A stretch of DNA of 64,000 nucleotides, from positions 930,001 to 994,000 of the forward strand of contig JAMXDE010000023.1 in NCBI GenBank assembly GCA_026770025.1, read 5' to 3'. The notes beneath the pieces were generated by a model. It ran no database searches. It was not told the origin of the DNA and was given only the letters and a program-made list of their open reading frames with translations. A program made the translations under genes and the position numbers. How positions within the stretch are numbered: position 1 is the first letter of the stretch; every line of letters starts with the position of its first letter. Source of the DNA: Craspedostauros australis (lineage: Eukaryota > Bacillariophyta > Bacillariophyceae > Mastogloiales > Achnanthaceae). Shown here piece after piece: positions 34,220 through 46,100 of the stretch.

Positions 34220-35971
34220 ATGAGTGAAGCAACGAAGGCGACCATCCTGCCAGAACTCTCACGGACTTGGAAGTACCATCATGACGCAAACTATGAATCG
34301 GGTTCGACAGACAATCAGGATACGAGCACGACGGAACCAGCGAGCAAACGGTTGAAGCGGCTGACCGAAGATCGCAAAGAACCACAGCAACAGCAATCAA
34401 CTGACGCAGCATCGTCACCATGCTACGAGATCCGATCCATCCCATCCAAAGGCGGCATCGGCATGTTCGCGACGCGCGGTATCGCATGCGGCGATCTCAT
34501 CATCGCGCACGAACGTCCAATCGTGGCGGCGAGGCATCATCCCGTGTCGCGCAACTTCTGTTTTGCCTGCTGCGCACCTGTGGGATCCTTGCAGCAGCAC
34601 GTTCAGGACGATGATGTGGACTTGCAATTTGAGACGTACTCCACCAAGGAGGATGGCACCAGCTGGTGTTCGGCCGCGTGCTACGCAGCATCGCGGGTGA
34701 GGCATGTTATGACTGCGCATGCCGACGGCGGCACGAACGCATCCAACAGTGGTGAGATGAAGAGAAAGATGGATGCGGCAACACCAAATCAACGACGAGG
34801 CGGCGACAGCAAAGTGGAGGAATTCATCCGGGCGTTGGATGTCCATGACAGCGATACGCACCCCCTGCTCTTCCGTTTGGCGTTCCATGCCATTATCCTC
34901 ATCATCGCCACGCTTGTGAAGAAGGAATCGACAACAAATCTACCACCCAATGATGACGATGACGACGACGATGACGATGACGATGACGATCGACTCATTG
35001 TGGATGGGATCGCCATCCCTGGGCAATTCGAGCCTCTCTTATGGTGGAACGATTACGGATCCCATCCATTGTGGTGGAACATTGCTACCAAGACTCCCAA
35101 CGCATTCAAACGAAGGTTGGTTCAACAGTTCTGCGACTGCCTTGCGCATGATCTTCCCGCCGCCAAGTCGATCTGCCAACGTCCCAACTCCATCGGTGCG
35201 CTATTGGGCATGCTGCAATGCAATGTCATGGAATTCGAATATCCATCGCCCAGCCAACAGTACCTTGAGATGATGCAGGAAGAACCACCCCACGATCCGC
35301 AACTCGCAGCAGGAGCAGGAGCAGCCTCCGTGATCGGATCGGGGTTGTATCCTTTGCTGACATTGGCGAATCATGATTGTGCGCCCAATGCATCGATCGA
35401 ATTCTTACGAGAATCGAATCATGGATCGATGGTGGCATTGCGCAACATACGCGCAGGGGAGGAGATCACCATTACGTACGTGCCAAATGGAGGCGATTGC
35501 GTGGACGAAGGTGATGATGATGAAGATGGCGACATTGATGCCAGTGATCGATTTCGGTATTACCAACCAACGAGGACGTGGAAGTACTTGAATCAAGTGA
35601 TGACGGGAGACGAAGACACAGACGAGGATAGTGATGGTGATGATGATGGAAATGAATATGAATATGATGAACACGATGAAGGCCATGCTGATGCTGAAGA
35701 GATGGGAGTGGAGGGGACTCCTGGTGATGATGATTCTCAACGATCAGACCGCGATGAGCCTACGAGAAAGAAAGCTGAAGAGGAGGAGGAGGATTCACTG
35801 AGTGCTGAAGGCAACGATTGGAAGCAACGGCAGGAGTGGCTGACAGCGTACGACTTCGAATGCTGCTGTCAACGTTGCAAAATGGAAGGCAACAAACACA
35901 ACCAAAACCTCGAAACAGGACTTGACTCGAGCACGAGGTGTTTTGATGCCGCGAGTCGTCGTCCACGATAG
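34220..35971 (+). CDS. SET-domain (SMYD-like) protein with acidic insertions
   Basis: 583 aa from the first ATG at 34220. The SET N-terminal part starts at YEIRSIPSKGGIGMFATRGIACGDLI. A Cys-rich segment follows (CFACCAPVG, then WCSAACYAASR), resembling the MYND or Zn-binding insert of SMYD proteins. The catalytic end is LTLANHDCAPNASIEF, then IRAGEEITITYVP, with the NHxCxPN and GEEITITY hallmarks intact. A post-SET-like ECCCQRC closes the protein. SET enzymes methylate lysines in histones or other proteins using S-adenosylmethionine. Asp/Glu-rich insertions (about residues 244-255, and 430-530 between SET and post-SET) are unusual. There is no targeting sequence. The C-terminus after the Cys cluster is short and may be alternatively spliced. 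Confidence 0.85.
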   Translation: MSEATKATILPELSRTWKYHHDANYESGSTDNQDTSTTEPASKRLKRLTEDRKEPQQQQSTDAASSPCYEIRSIPSKGGIGMFATRGIACGDLIIAHERPIVAARHHPVSRNFCFACCAPVGSLQQHVQDDDVDLQFETYSTKEDGTSWCSAACYAASRVRHVMTAHADGGTNASNSGEMKRKMDAATPNQRRGGDSKVEEFIRALDVHDSDTHPLLFRLAFHAIILIIATLVKKESTTNLPPNDDDDDDDDDDDDDRLIVDGIAIPGQFEPLLWWNDYGSHPLWWNIATKTPNAFKRRLVQQFCDCLAHDLPAAKSICQRPNSIGALLGMLQCNVMEFEYPSPSQQYLEMMQEEPPHDPQLAAGAGAASVIGSGLYPLLTLANHDCAPNASIEFLRESNHGSMVALRNIRAGEEITITYVPNGGDCVDEGDDDEDGDIDASDRFRYYQPTRTWKYLNQVMTGDEDTDEDSDGDDDGNEYEYDEHDEGHADAEEMGVEGTPGDDDSQRSDRDEPTRKKAEEEEEDSLSAEGNDWKQRQEWLTAYDFECCCQRCKMEGNKHNQNLETGLDSSTRCFDAASRRPR

Positions 35972-36369
35972 CAAAGGGTAAGTCATATTACTCAACACAT
36001 TGTTATGAACAGATAGCTATTTACTTCTCAAGTCAATTGGTTGGTTCCTCGTATTGATTCTCTGGGTTGCAATGCATCCGCCCATGATCAATCAATGCTT
36101 GTGTTGTTGCTGTTGTTGCTGCTATGACATAGACGTTCACCGCAGGTGAAGGGGTGAAATCCGAGGAGGGCAAACTTGGGTTACGAAGAGAAACAGGCCG
36201 GGAATGGATAGTAAAGAGACAGTGATCGTTTTTTGTTCCCCCACTCGTTCCAGAGCGTGGGTCGATCGTACATACACACAGCAGCGCTGGATGCCCTCCT
36301 CTTTTCCTCGGAACAACATTGGTATTGTTTTTTGTGCGTTTGCGCACACCTCATGCGAGCGTCGCGGAT
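35972..36369. other. Intergenic, convergent spacer
   Basis: 398 bp between the 3' ends of the SET gene (+) and the glyco-repeat gene (-). Nothing is recognised. Confidence 0.5.
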
Positions 36370-39300
36370 CTACAAGTCGACGATATCTGGCTGCTGGTGT
36401 TGCTGGCGCAAGTACGATTCAGGCATGCTGGCCGTTTGTGGGACATCCATGTCGGCATCCGCATAAGCAGTGTGGCTGCGCATGCTTTGGCTACGCATCG
36501 TCTGACTTCGCATGCTGACGCTGTTGTCATCCATGGTAGGTTCGATGTGGCCGCTGTTGTGTGGCGAGATATCATGGTCGCCATCATCGTCGGAATTGTC
36601 AAGGATCTCGTGGAGACTGTCGTTCGCGGCAAGACCGCGTTTGTTCTGGACGAGATCGTCGACATCGACATCGGTGTCGTCAATGTCGTTGTGTTCCTCG
36701 AAGATGTCATCCAGACTGTCGTTGACCGTGATGACATTGGTGTTGTCGCTGCGGTGGTGAGTGTTGCGCATGGTGTGATCATCATCGGTGTAGATGTCGA
36801 CATCCATAAGCTCATCATTCTCGTTCTCGACGACGGCGACGTCGGTCGGTTGAGTCATGATGTGGCGGTCGGCATCTGCACCTTGGTCTTCCTCGTCTTC
36901 GATGTCGTTGTGGATGTCATCGTGAAGAGTGTTGTCGTCTTGCTGCTCTTCATTGAACAATTCGTCGTCCTTGTCAGCAACGACGTCGTCTCTCATGGAT
37001 TCGTCGACGATGTCATCCATTTCGTTGTCATCAACGTCCTCATCATTGCTGTGGCCGATGCCGCGGCTGTTGATGTTGTTGTTGATGTATTCGGTCTTGT
37101 TGTTGGCGCCGGTTTGGGCGTCCATTTCATCCATGGACGACACGATCTCGGGCATGTCCAGGATGGATTCATCGTCATCAGCATCGCGTGGTTCGTTGCT
37201 GTCGTTCGACATCAAGGAAGTCTTCCGTTCTTCGTTGGAGCCGCCAGCGGCGAGGACAGTCGTGTCGGTGGATTGCACATCGAATTGCTCCCCATATTCC
37301 GGAGGGGTGGCATTGGGGTCCACTCCGGCTGCGGCAGCCGCGTTCTCGACGTCTCGGAATGCCTCGGAAGCGGTCTTCTTCGGGGATGGTATGAAAGTGA
37401 TGTTGTCGCCTCTTGTGGCTTTGCAGATCTTGCACAGTGCGCTCTTGCAGCTGTGCACATTCATCGTGGAATGCTGGATGCCAAGATCCCTTGAGTTTGG
37501 TGCGACGAGGACATCGAGACCGTCGTCGTAACTGAGTGCATCCTCGTCGGTTTCCAGAGACAGGCTGTCGAGGGTCGGTGATCGCATCTGGTTGTTGGGG
37601 TCGTACCTGCTGTATTCGTTGATGGTGTCGAGGCCGGTGTCGAGACCGCTCTCAAGCTGATCGTCGCCACTGTCAGTGTCATCGTCGCCCATCGCACCGA
37701 CCATGCCAGCAGCCATGCCGCCGGCCATCATGGCACTTCCCATACCACGGGTCAGGCCCGTGTCAAGTCCGTCACCCATGCCGTCGTCCATGCTGTCGTC
37801 CAGGCTTCTGTCGGCGTTCATGGGGGAGGAAGAGTAGAATCCGTCCATTCGGGTCTCGTGGCAGTGTTCGCAGTTGGTGGACAGGTAGCATGCTCCACCA
37901 CGTGTGAAGTGGTACATGCCATCGTGGTAGGATCGTGGAGGGTCGCCTGTGCCGACGAGGACATAGTCTTGGTCGACAAGGAGCTGTCGATGGGCAACGA
38001 CCACAGTTGACTTGCGCTTGCTGACCATGAGGAAACCGAAAAGAGCGAGGAGGAAGAGGGGGATGGCTAACGCAACTGCCAATCCGATACCGTCGTCGCT
38101 GTCATCGCCATCCCCTTCGTCTGTGTCGATACCGCGGGTGACGTTGCCCGAACCGAGTCCGCCATCGCCATCATCACCATCGGTGCTGTCGTCGCCGCCG
38201 CCGACGCTGCCTCGCGGAGGTGCCACCACAATGATGCCACCGCCGCCATCATCTGATGTGTTGGTGTCGGTGCCGTTGACGTCTGTGGAATTCGATCCGT
38301 CGTCGATGCTGTCAGTGGAGTTCCCTCCAGTACCATCGCCTCCGGATCCATCAGTGGAGTTTCCTCCGGTACCGTCACCGCCAGATCCATCCGTGGAGTT
38401 GCCTCCATTGCCGTCGCCACCAGAGCCATCGGTGGAGTTTCCTCCGTTTCCGTTGCCACCGGATCCATCCGTGGAGTTTCCTCCAGTGCCGTCGCCACCA
38501 GAACCATCGGTGGAGTTTCCTCCGTTTCCGTCACCGCCAGAGCCATCGGTGGAGTTGCCTCCGGATCCATCCGTGGAGTTACCTCCAGTACCATCGCCTC
38601 CGGATCCATCAGTAGAGTTGCCTCCAGTACCGTCACCGCCCGATCCATCCGTGGAGTTTCCTCCAGTACCATCGCCACCAGATCCATCAGTGGAGTTTCC
38701 AGCAGTACCGTCGCCTCCGGATCCATCCGTGGAGTTACCTCCATTGCCGTCGCCGCCAGAACCATCGGTGGAGTTGCCTCCAGTACCATCGCCTCCGGAT
38801 CCATCGGTGGAGTTTCCTCCATTGCCGTCGCCACCAGAACCATCAGTGGAGTTGCCTCCGTTTCCGTCACCGCCAGAACCATCAGTGGAATTGCCTCCAG
38901 TACCGTCACCGCCAGAGCCATCGGTGGAGTTGCCTCCAGTACCGTCACCGCCGGATCCATCAGTGGAGTTACCTCCAGTACCATCGCCACCGGATCCATC
39001 GGTAGAATTGCCTCCGGATCCATCCGTGGAGTTTCCTCCAGTACCATCGCCACCAGATCCATCAGTGGAGTTGCCTCCGTTGCCTTCGCCTCCGGATCCA
39101 TCCGTGGAGTTTCCTCCAGTACCATCGCCTCCGGATCCATCGGTGGAATTGCCTCCAGTGCCGTTGCCGCCAGAGCCATCGGTAGAATTGCCTCCAGATC
39201 CATCAGTAGAGTTGCCTCCAGAACCATTGCCGCCGGAGCCATCGGTGGAGTTGCTTCCGCTTCCGTTGCCGCCAGAACCATCAGTAGAGTTGCCTCCAGT

Positions 39301-42300
39301 ACCATTGCCGCCGGATCCATCGGTGGAGTTGCCTCCGCTTCCGTTGCCGCCGGAGCCATCGGTAGAGTTGCCTCCATTGCCGTCGCCACCAGATCCATCG
39401 GTGGAGTTTCCTCCAGTACCATTGCCGCCGGAGCCATCGGTGGAGTTTCCTCCAGTACCATCGCCTCCGGATCCATCAGTGGAGTTCCCTCCATTGCCGT
39501 CACCGCCAGAGCCGTCGGTGGAGTTGCCTCCAGTACCATTGCCGCCGGATCCATCGGTGGAGTTGCCTCCGCTTCCGTTGCCGCCGGATCCATCCGTAGA
39601 GTTGCCTTCAGTGCCATTGCCGCCAGAGCCATCAGTAGAGTTGCCTCCAGAACCATTGCCGCCGGAGCCATCGGTGGAGTTGCTTCCGCTTCCGTTGCCG
39701 CCAGAACCATCAGTAGAGTTGCCTCCAGTACCATTGCCGCCGGATCCATCGGTGGAGTTGCCTCCGCTTCCGTTGCCGCCGGAGCCATCGGTAGAGTTGC
39801 CTCCATTGCCGTCGCCACCAGATCCATCGGTGGAGTTTCCTCCAGTACCATTGCCGCCGGAGCCATCGGTGGAGTTTCCTCCAGTACCATCGCCTCCGGA
39901 TCCATCAGTGGAGTTCCCTCCATTGCCGTCACCGCCAGAGCCGTCGGTGGAGTTGCCTCCAGTACCATTGCCGCCGGATCCATCGGTGGAGTTGCCTCCG
40001 CTTCCGTTGCCGCCGGAGCCATCGGTAGAGTTGCCTCCAGTACCATTGCCACCGGAGCCATCTGTGGAGTTGCCTCCGCTTCCGTTGCCGCCGGATCCAT
40101 CCGTAGAGTTGCCTTCAGTGCCATTGCCGCCAGAGCCATCAGTAGAGTTGCCTCCAGAACCATTGCCGCCGGAGCCATCGGTGGAGTTGCTTCCGCTTCC
40201 GTTGCCGCCAGAACCATCAGTAGAGTTGCCTCCAGTACCATTGCCGCCGGATCCATCGGTGGAGTTGCCTCCGCTTCCGTTGCCGCCGGAGCCATCGGTA
40301 GAGTTGCCTCCATTGCCGTCGCCACCAGATCCATCAGTAGAGTTTCCTCCAGTACCATTGCCGCCGGAGCCATCGGTAGAGTTGCCTCCGCTTCCGTTGC
40401 CGCCGGAGCCATCGGTGGAGTTGCCTCCGCTTCCGTCGCCACCAGATCCATCGGTGGAGTTGCCTCCAGTACCATTGCCGCCAGAACCATCGGTAGAGTT
40501 GCCTCCGGTGCCGTTGCCGCCAGAGCCATCGGTAGAGTTTCCTCCAGTACCGTCGCCTCCGGATCCATCGGTAGAGTTGCCTCCGCTTCCGTTGCCGCCA
40601 GATCCGTCGGTGGAGTTGCCTCCAGTGCCGTCGCCTCCGGAGCCATCGGTAGAGTTGCCTCCGTTTCCGTTGTTTCCATCACCACCAGATCCATCAGTGG
40701 AGTTTCCTCCAGTGCCATTGCCGCCGGAGCCATCGGTAGAGTTGCCTCCGTTTCCGTTGCCGCCAGAGCCATCAGTGGAGTTGCCTCCAGTACCATTGCC
40801 ACCAGAACCATCGGTAGAGTTGCCTCCGTTTCCGTTGCCGCCAGAGCCATCGGTGGAGTTTCCTCCAGTACCATTGCCGCCGGAGCCATCGGTAGAGTTG
40901 CCTCCGGTGCCGTTGCCGCCAGAGCCATCGGTAGAGTTTCCTCCAGTACCGTCGCCTCCGGATCCATCGGTAGAGTTGCCTCCGCTTCCGTTGCCGCCAG
41001 ATCCGTCGGTGGAGTTGCCTCCAGTGCCGTCGCCTCCGGAGCCATCGGTAGAGTTGCCTCCGTTTCCGTTGTTTCCATCACCACCAGATCCATCAGTGGA
41101 GTTTCCTCCAGTGCCATTGCCGCCGGAGCCATCGGTAGAGTTGCCTCCGTTTCCGTTGCCGCCAGAGCCATCGGTGGAGTTTCCTCCAGTACCATTGCCG
41201 CCGGAGCCATCGGTAGAGTTTCCTCCAGTACCATTGCCACCAGAACCATCGGTAGAGTTGCCTCCGTTGCCGTCGCCTCCGGATCCATCGGTAGAGTTGC
41301 CTCCGTTTCCGTTGTTTCCATCGCCACCAGATCCATCGGTGGAGTTTCCTCCGTTGCCTCCAGTACCGTCACCGCCAGATCCATCAGTCGAGTTGCCTCC
41401 ATTGCCGTCGCCTCCGGATCCATCAGTCGAGTTGTCGCCGTCTGTACTATTCGTGTCGATGATAATGGTCAGATCGTCGCTGCTGTCATCGTCTCCTCCG
41501 ACGATGGGACCGCCATTGATCGCCTCCTCGCGTGTTTCGCCCAGCCAGACGACGTTTTGCACGCCGAATCTATCAAGGACTTTCAAGGCCAGGCCGTCTT
41601 CAATGTAGATTTGGACGCTGTCGAGGATGTTGGCGAAGAATCTGCTGTTGTCTGTGAACTTGTCCGCAATGACTTGGATGGCGGCATGGATCACTTTACA
41701 TTCATTCACGAGATCGTTGGTCATGTTGAAGTTGCAAGGGACTTTTGTTTTCGTTGTAGTTGTTATTGGCGTTGTTTGTTCAAATCGGTGTCACAGGGCA
41801 CGTGAATGAGATAGAAAATGGATTGTATCGTATGAATACGAGTCGACAGGTGTAGAATTGGGTGAGGAAACGTCCGTGGTATAACCCTTGGCAACAACAA
41901 ACGCACATCAATCTCAGAAGACTCTCAACAAGCGAATCCTGTCCGTGCATCCCACATCACCAGCGCAGCACTTACTGTCTTCTTGGATGAAATCGAGGGA
42001 GGAGTACATGCGAAGGATCTCCAATTCACGATGATGCTGATGACTTGGACCACCACGCAGGTTGCGGGTGGCCGGTCTGAAGCACCATTGCTGCTTGGAA
42101 TCGACGTAGACGAAGGATTCCAAACTCATCTCCTCCAGCACGTGGCGTGACACAGTTGCGCTGGTCTCGATGGCGTAGAAGTACTCCACATTGACGGCGA
42201 TCCATTCTTCGATGTCGTCGCCGTCTGATTTGACGATGCAGTCAAACTCTTCTTCGATGTTGTCGACCCGGTCTCTAAGGAAACGTGTCGCGGGAAGTCC

Positions 42301-42396
42301 CGATGGACTCGTGGGCATGTCCGATGCTTGCTGCGCAAGCGCTGCGACGACGCATGTTGCCAACAGGAGGCACGCTTTGCCTGCGTTGCCCAACAT
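36370..42396 (-). CDS. Giant type-I membrane glycoprotein with about 80 NST-sequon repeats (2 exons)
   Basis: Exon 1 is 42396-41976 and exon 2 is 41741-36370. The 234-bp intron has a consensus GTAAGT donor, phase 1 and acceptor AAAAG; the alternative CACAG acceptor at 41652-41656 keeps the same phase. The product is about 1930 aa. Exon 1 supplies a signal peptide (LLLATCVVAALAQ) and a Cys-containing N-terminal domain. Exon 2 gives a short helical region, then about 1050 residues of a 13-residue repeat (GGNSTDGSGGxGx), each with an N-glycosylation sequon. A membrane helix (LAVALAIPLFLLALFGFLMV) and a long acidic cytosolic tail with Met/Asp- and Asp/Asn-rich stretches follow. A cell-surface or wall-associated role is inferred. 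If unspliced, 41914-42396 would be a separate 160-aa secreted protein and the repeat protein would lack a signal peptide. Confidence 0.75.
38320..41440 (-). repeat. 39-bp coding minisatellite, about 80 units
   Basis: Period 39 bp (13 codons). Units encode GGNSTDGSGG followed by D/N-G-T/N/S. Larger blocks of several hundred bp are themselves duplicated: 39230-39590, 39650-40010 and 40150-40320 share the same order of variant units, including rare GSGSNST and GTEGNST units. Some junctions lose part of a unit. This is a classic unequal-exchange array. Confidence 0.95.
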
Positions 42397-43189
42397 GGTG
42401 AATCTCTCCGCCGTGGCCGTTGTCTCTGCTGTTGCTGTTGCCGTTCACGTTGCTTCTGCTCTTGCGTCCTTGTGCTGTGTCTGCAGTTGCAGTGTTTGCC
42501 GTCGTTGCTGCTATCACTGCCGTTGTTGCAAGTGCTCCTACGGTTCGTGCCGCTCTTTGGTATCGCTATTGTTCGCGATGCTCTTTTGACGGTCTCTCGC
42601 TGCAGTTGCGTACAGGTCCGAGTTTGTGATCCTCGCATGTCTGCGACCGAGAAGCGAGAAATTGTGAAGGCAATCGGTTTGTACACATATTCATGTCCGA
42701 GTATATTTATGTTCTAATATCGCTGAATAGGATCTACTTACGGCTTCACGACGTCACATCGTCGTCCGAATGTCCCAACGGTTACACTCCAGTTGTCCTT
42801 CCAGACCCTCAGTCTCGTCAAAAGACACAAAAGCGCAAGATCACGCACGCTATCGCGAACAACTCGCTGGTCGGAGTAGTGTGAGAACAGTTGTCACAAT
42901 AGTCGAATGAACAACGTTGACATAACGTTCACATATACGACGGTTATGATTCCAGAAACAACTCGGAGTACTCTTGTAGAGATACCAATTCCAAATTGGT
43001 TCTTGTTTACTCAGTTTACGCGTACTGAAACATCCATCAGCAACACTCGCCAAACAAGACCCAACGGAGGCGCGCCGGTCGTCCCTACAATCCACCACAC
43101 AAATGAAAATCAAGACTTCGACATTTCGAATTGCTACTAAAATACACATGATACTAAGGGAGACCACGGCTACGGCTACGACGACTCTT
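42397..43189. other. Intergenic between two minus-strand membrane-protein genes
   Basis: About 790 bp. The proximal part (42397-42500) is a leader rich in GTTGCT-type triplets (AGCAAC on the coding strand). The rest is 3' flank of the downstream-numbered gene. No other gene is seen. Confidence 0.5.
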
Positions 43190-46100
43190 CTAGACCAGCT
43201 GCTGCCGGTTGTCCTTGTCTTCCTGCGGCTTCGAAACCGTTAGGTCGAAGACGCCGCTGCGCTTCGTTGACTGCGATGCGACTGATGCATCTTCGCTGCG
43301 CGGTGGACGTCCGCGCGATGCGGATCGTCCACGTCTGCGCGCGCTGGGCTTCGCCTTGCCGACGACGCTGCCGGGCTGCAGCGGTGTGGGGCGCAGAGAT
43401 CGCGATCGGCTGCTGTCGCGGTTCTTGCTCACCGACTTGCTGCGGCGCTTGGACTTGCTGCGGGAGCGCGATATGCCACGGCGCGTCGACTTCGATCGGC
43501 GGCTGGCGCTGTCGGAGACGAGCTTGTCCTGCATGGAGGATGAGCCGGCCTTTCGTCGCTTGCGCTTGCGGCGCTTTCGGTTGAGATCGCGGAAGAAGAA
43601 GCCGAGGTAGGACTCTCCACGGCGGCGCTTTTTGCGTGCTCTCGCGAGGAAGATGGAGACGGACAGCGTCACGGCCATGAGCCCGATGAGCATGACGGCG
43701 AACTGTCCCACGTCGCTGAGCGACTGCCAGTCATAGGCCGATGCCTTGCCCTTGTGATGCTTCATGAAACACTTGTCGAGATGGAAGTTGTGCGGTTCAT
43801 CGCAGCCTCCGTACCAGGTTGGAGCTGGCGAGAAGGTCGGCGGCATGGAGCCACCGTTGTACTGCACCCACGATCCTCCAAGGTCTGGCTTGAATACTTC
43901 GTACACATCGAGACGGTTGAGGAAGAGGGCGAGGCATCCACCGGCGGGGCAGAATCGGGTGGTACCGACGGCCACGCCGGTTGGATACTGAGAACGCCAG
44001 TAGTTGACATAGTTGTTGCACCGGGCGAGGTATCCGGCGGCGGAGTCCTCGTCGTGGAAGCGCGGTGCGTAGGCCAAAGTCATCTGCGGGCAGAAGCCTC
44101 CGCTGCCCGTGCCTGATGGTCCGCATCCGTACTTGGCGCGATCGCCGGCAGCGTGCATGGAGCAAGACGTGTAGAGACCGAGATCGTTTTGGGGAGAGTC
44201 GTAGTTCCAGGCGATGCCAAGCTCTTTGCACAAGTTATCGTAGAGGTAGGCCAATGCGGAGGATGTGTCCGCTTCGAATTGGAGCTTTGCGTGACCGTCC
44301 TCGTCGATGAAGACGAAGGCTGGCTTGATGTAAAGCGTACCGAAATCGAGCTTTCGTGCGACCTTGATGAGATCTCCCAGAGAAAGACCTCCCTGTGTTG
44401 CCGATGTGGCGAAAAGAAGCAGAGGAGGGTGGAAAATCATGGATAGAAGATGGTGAGCTTTCACATTGGCACAAACCAAAAGAGAACGGTACAATTCGCA
44501 ATGCACAAAAACGTACCATGTTGTTGTTCGTCGTTCCCGTGTAAAAGATGGGGATATGTGCCGTATCCTTGTCGACGATCGACCCGACGGCGTTGCCGAG
44601 TTCCTCTCCGATCAACCAACCGTGATTGGTGCCGAACGAGGCGATGTAGGTTCCGTTACGGTCCGCGAGGTACTCAAAGTCGAACTGTTCCTGGAAGGAG
44701 TTGGTGGACTGCAGCTTGGAATCGGACGTTCTCGAGAGCGGGATGCCGAAGAAGGTTTCGCCCTCCTGCTTGCAGTCGGGTGGCAGATCCCAGCCATCCG
44801 TCATGTCGTGCTTCGCCATCTGCGCGTTGAAGGAATAGGCGTTGTGCTCGTAGCTGCTCCCGTCGTTGTCACCGCTGCCAGAGTAATCGAAGGAGATGGA
44901 ATCGGTGGATGAGTAGAATCCCTGGACGGTGTCGTAGTTCTTCTCCATCATCTGTGCGTAGGTGGATTCGCTGGAGGTGAGACCACGCGAGGGAGAGAAT
45001 GCCTTGGTGATGTTGGCACGGTCGAAGAAGAAGTATAGGTTTCCGAATCCCACGAGCTGCTTCTTTCCGCCGCGTCCTGGTGGGAAGGCCGCGTAACCGG
45101 AGGATCCGATGGGTGTACCGTAGGGGTACATGGCCTGCCAGACGGCGACCTCGAGGTTGGCCTTGTACATGTAGTCCTGCTGATGGTAGCCAGACCAGAA
45201 CTTGACACCACGCGACATGGAGACGTGCGGATCGGTGTCGTGATCGTCCATGCAGGGTCCGCCACCGACGTTGTCCATGGCGGTGAAAAGATCGTCGAGG
45301 AACGTTTCGTAGTCGGAGTATGAGTCACCGTCCTGGTAATTCTCCACGACGGAGACGATGAGGGTGACGTCGCTGGATGGGACGGAACTATCGCTGCCGT
45401 CGTCGCCGGAGTGATGGCCGCCGCCACCCTTGAGGTACTCTGGGAAGATGGAGAAGGGTTCGAAGTTGATGTTCTGCATGGCTGAGTAGACCTGGTTGAT
45501 GGAGGTACCACCGGAGTCGGGGTCCAGGTTACCAATTCGCAACAGCTCGGTATGTGAAGAGTCGATGTAACTGAGTATGGCAACGCATATGGATGAAAGG
45601 AAGTGAGATGGGGTGAGTGGATCCGTCAAGTGGAGCAACATGCATTCAACATGCATTCAACATGATGATACTTACGGCATCTTTCCAGAGTAATCAAAGG
45701 TCTTGTATCCGCCGCCGACGAGCCAACCATCCTCGTCCATGGACATGACGTAGTCGTAGTTGCGATCGATGATGTTCTCCATGGGGAACTGATCGCAGAG
45801 CTGGTAGGAGTATGGGTTTCCGTATGGCGTGTTGACGGAGAAGGAGATGCCAATGAAGGACAGACCATCCTGGGAGCAGTCCGAATCTCCGGAGTCATGC
45901 GATGGTGTCTCGCCGGATTCGCAGTCCTCGCCATAGATCCCGCACATGTCGGAAGCGCCGTAGTCTGCGTAGTCGTAGCAGCATCCTGTGAGCTGCGACG
46001 ACAGTACACGGCTCTCGTTGTCTGGTGCATCGGCATCGATCTCGTTAAACAGCTTGTTCTGTCCTCGGAGTCCAGTCGAAGCATCCGACGATGATGAAGA

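Noticed and set aside
38320-41440. Possible CRISPR-like array because of regular spacing
   Set aside because: The 39-bp units are direct coding repeats without unique spacers, in a eukaryotic gene.
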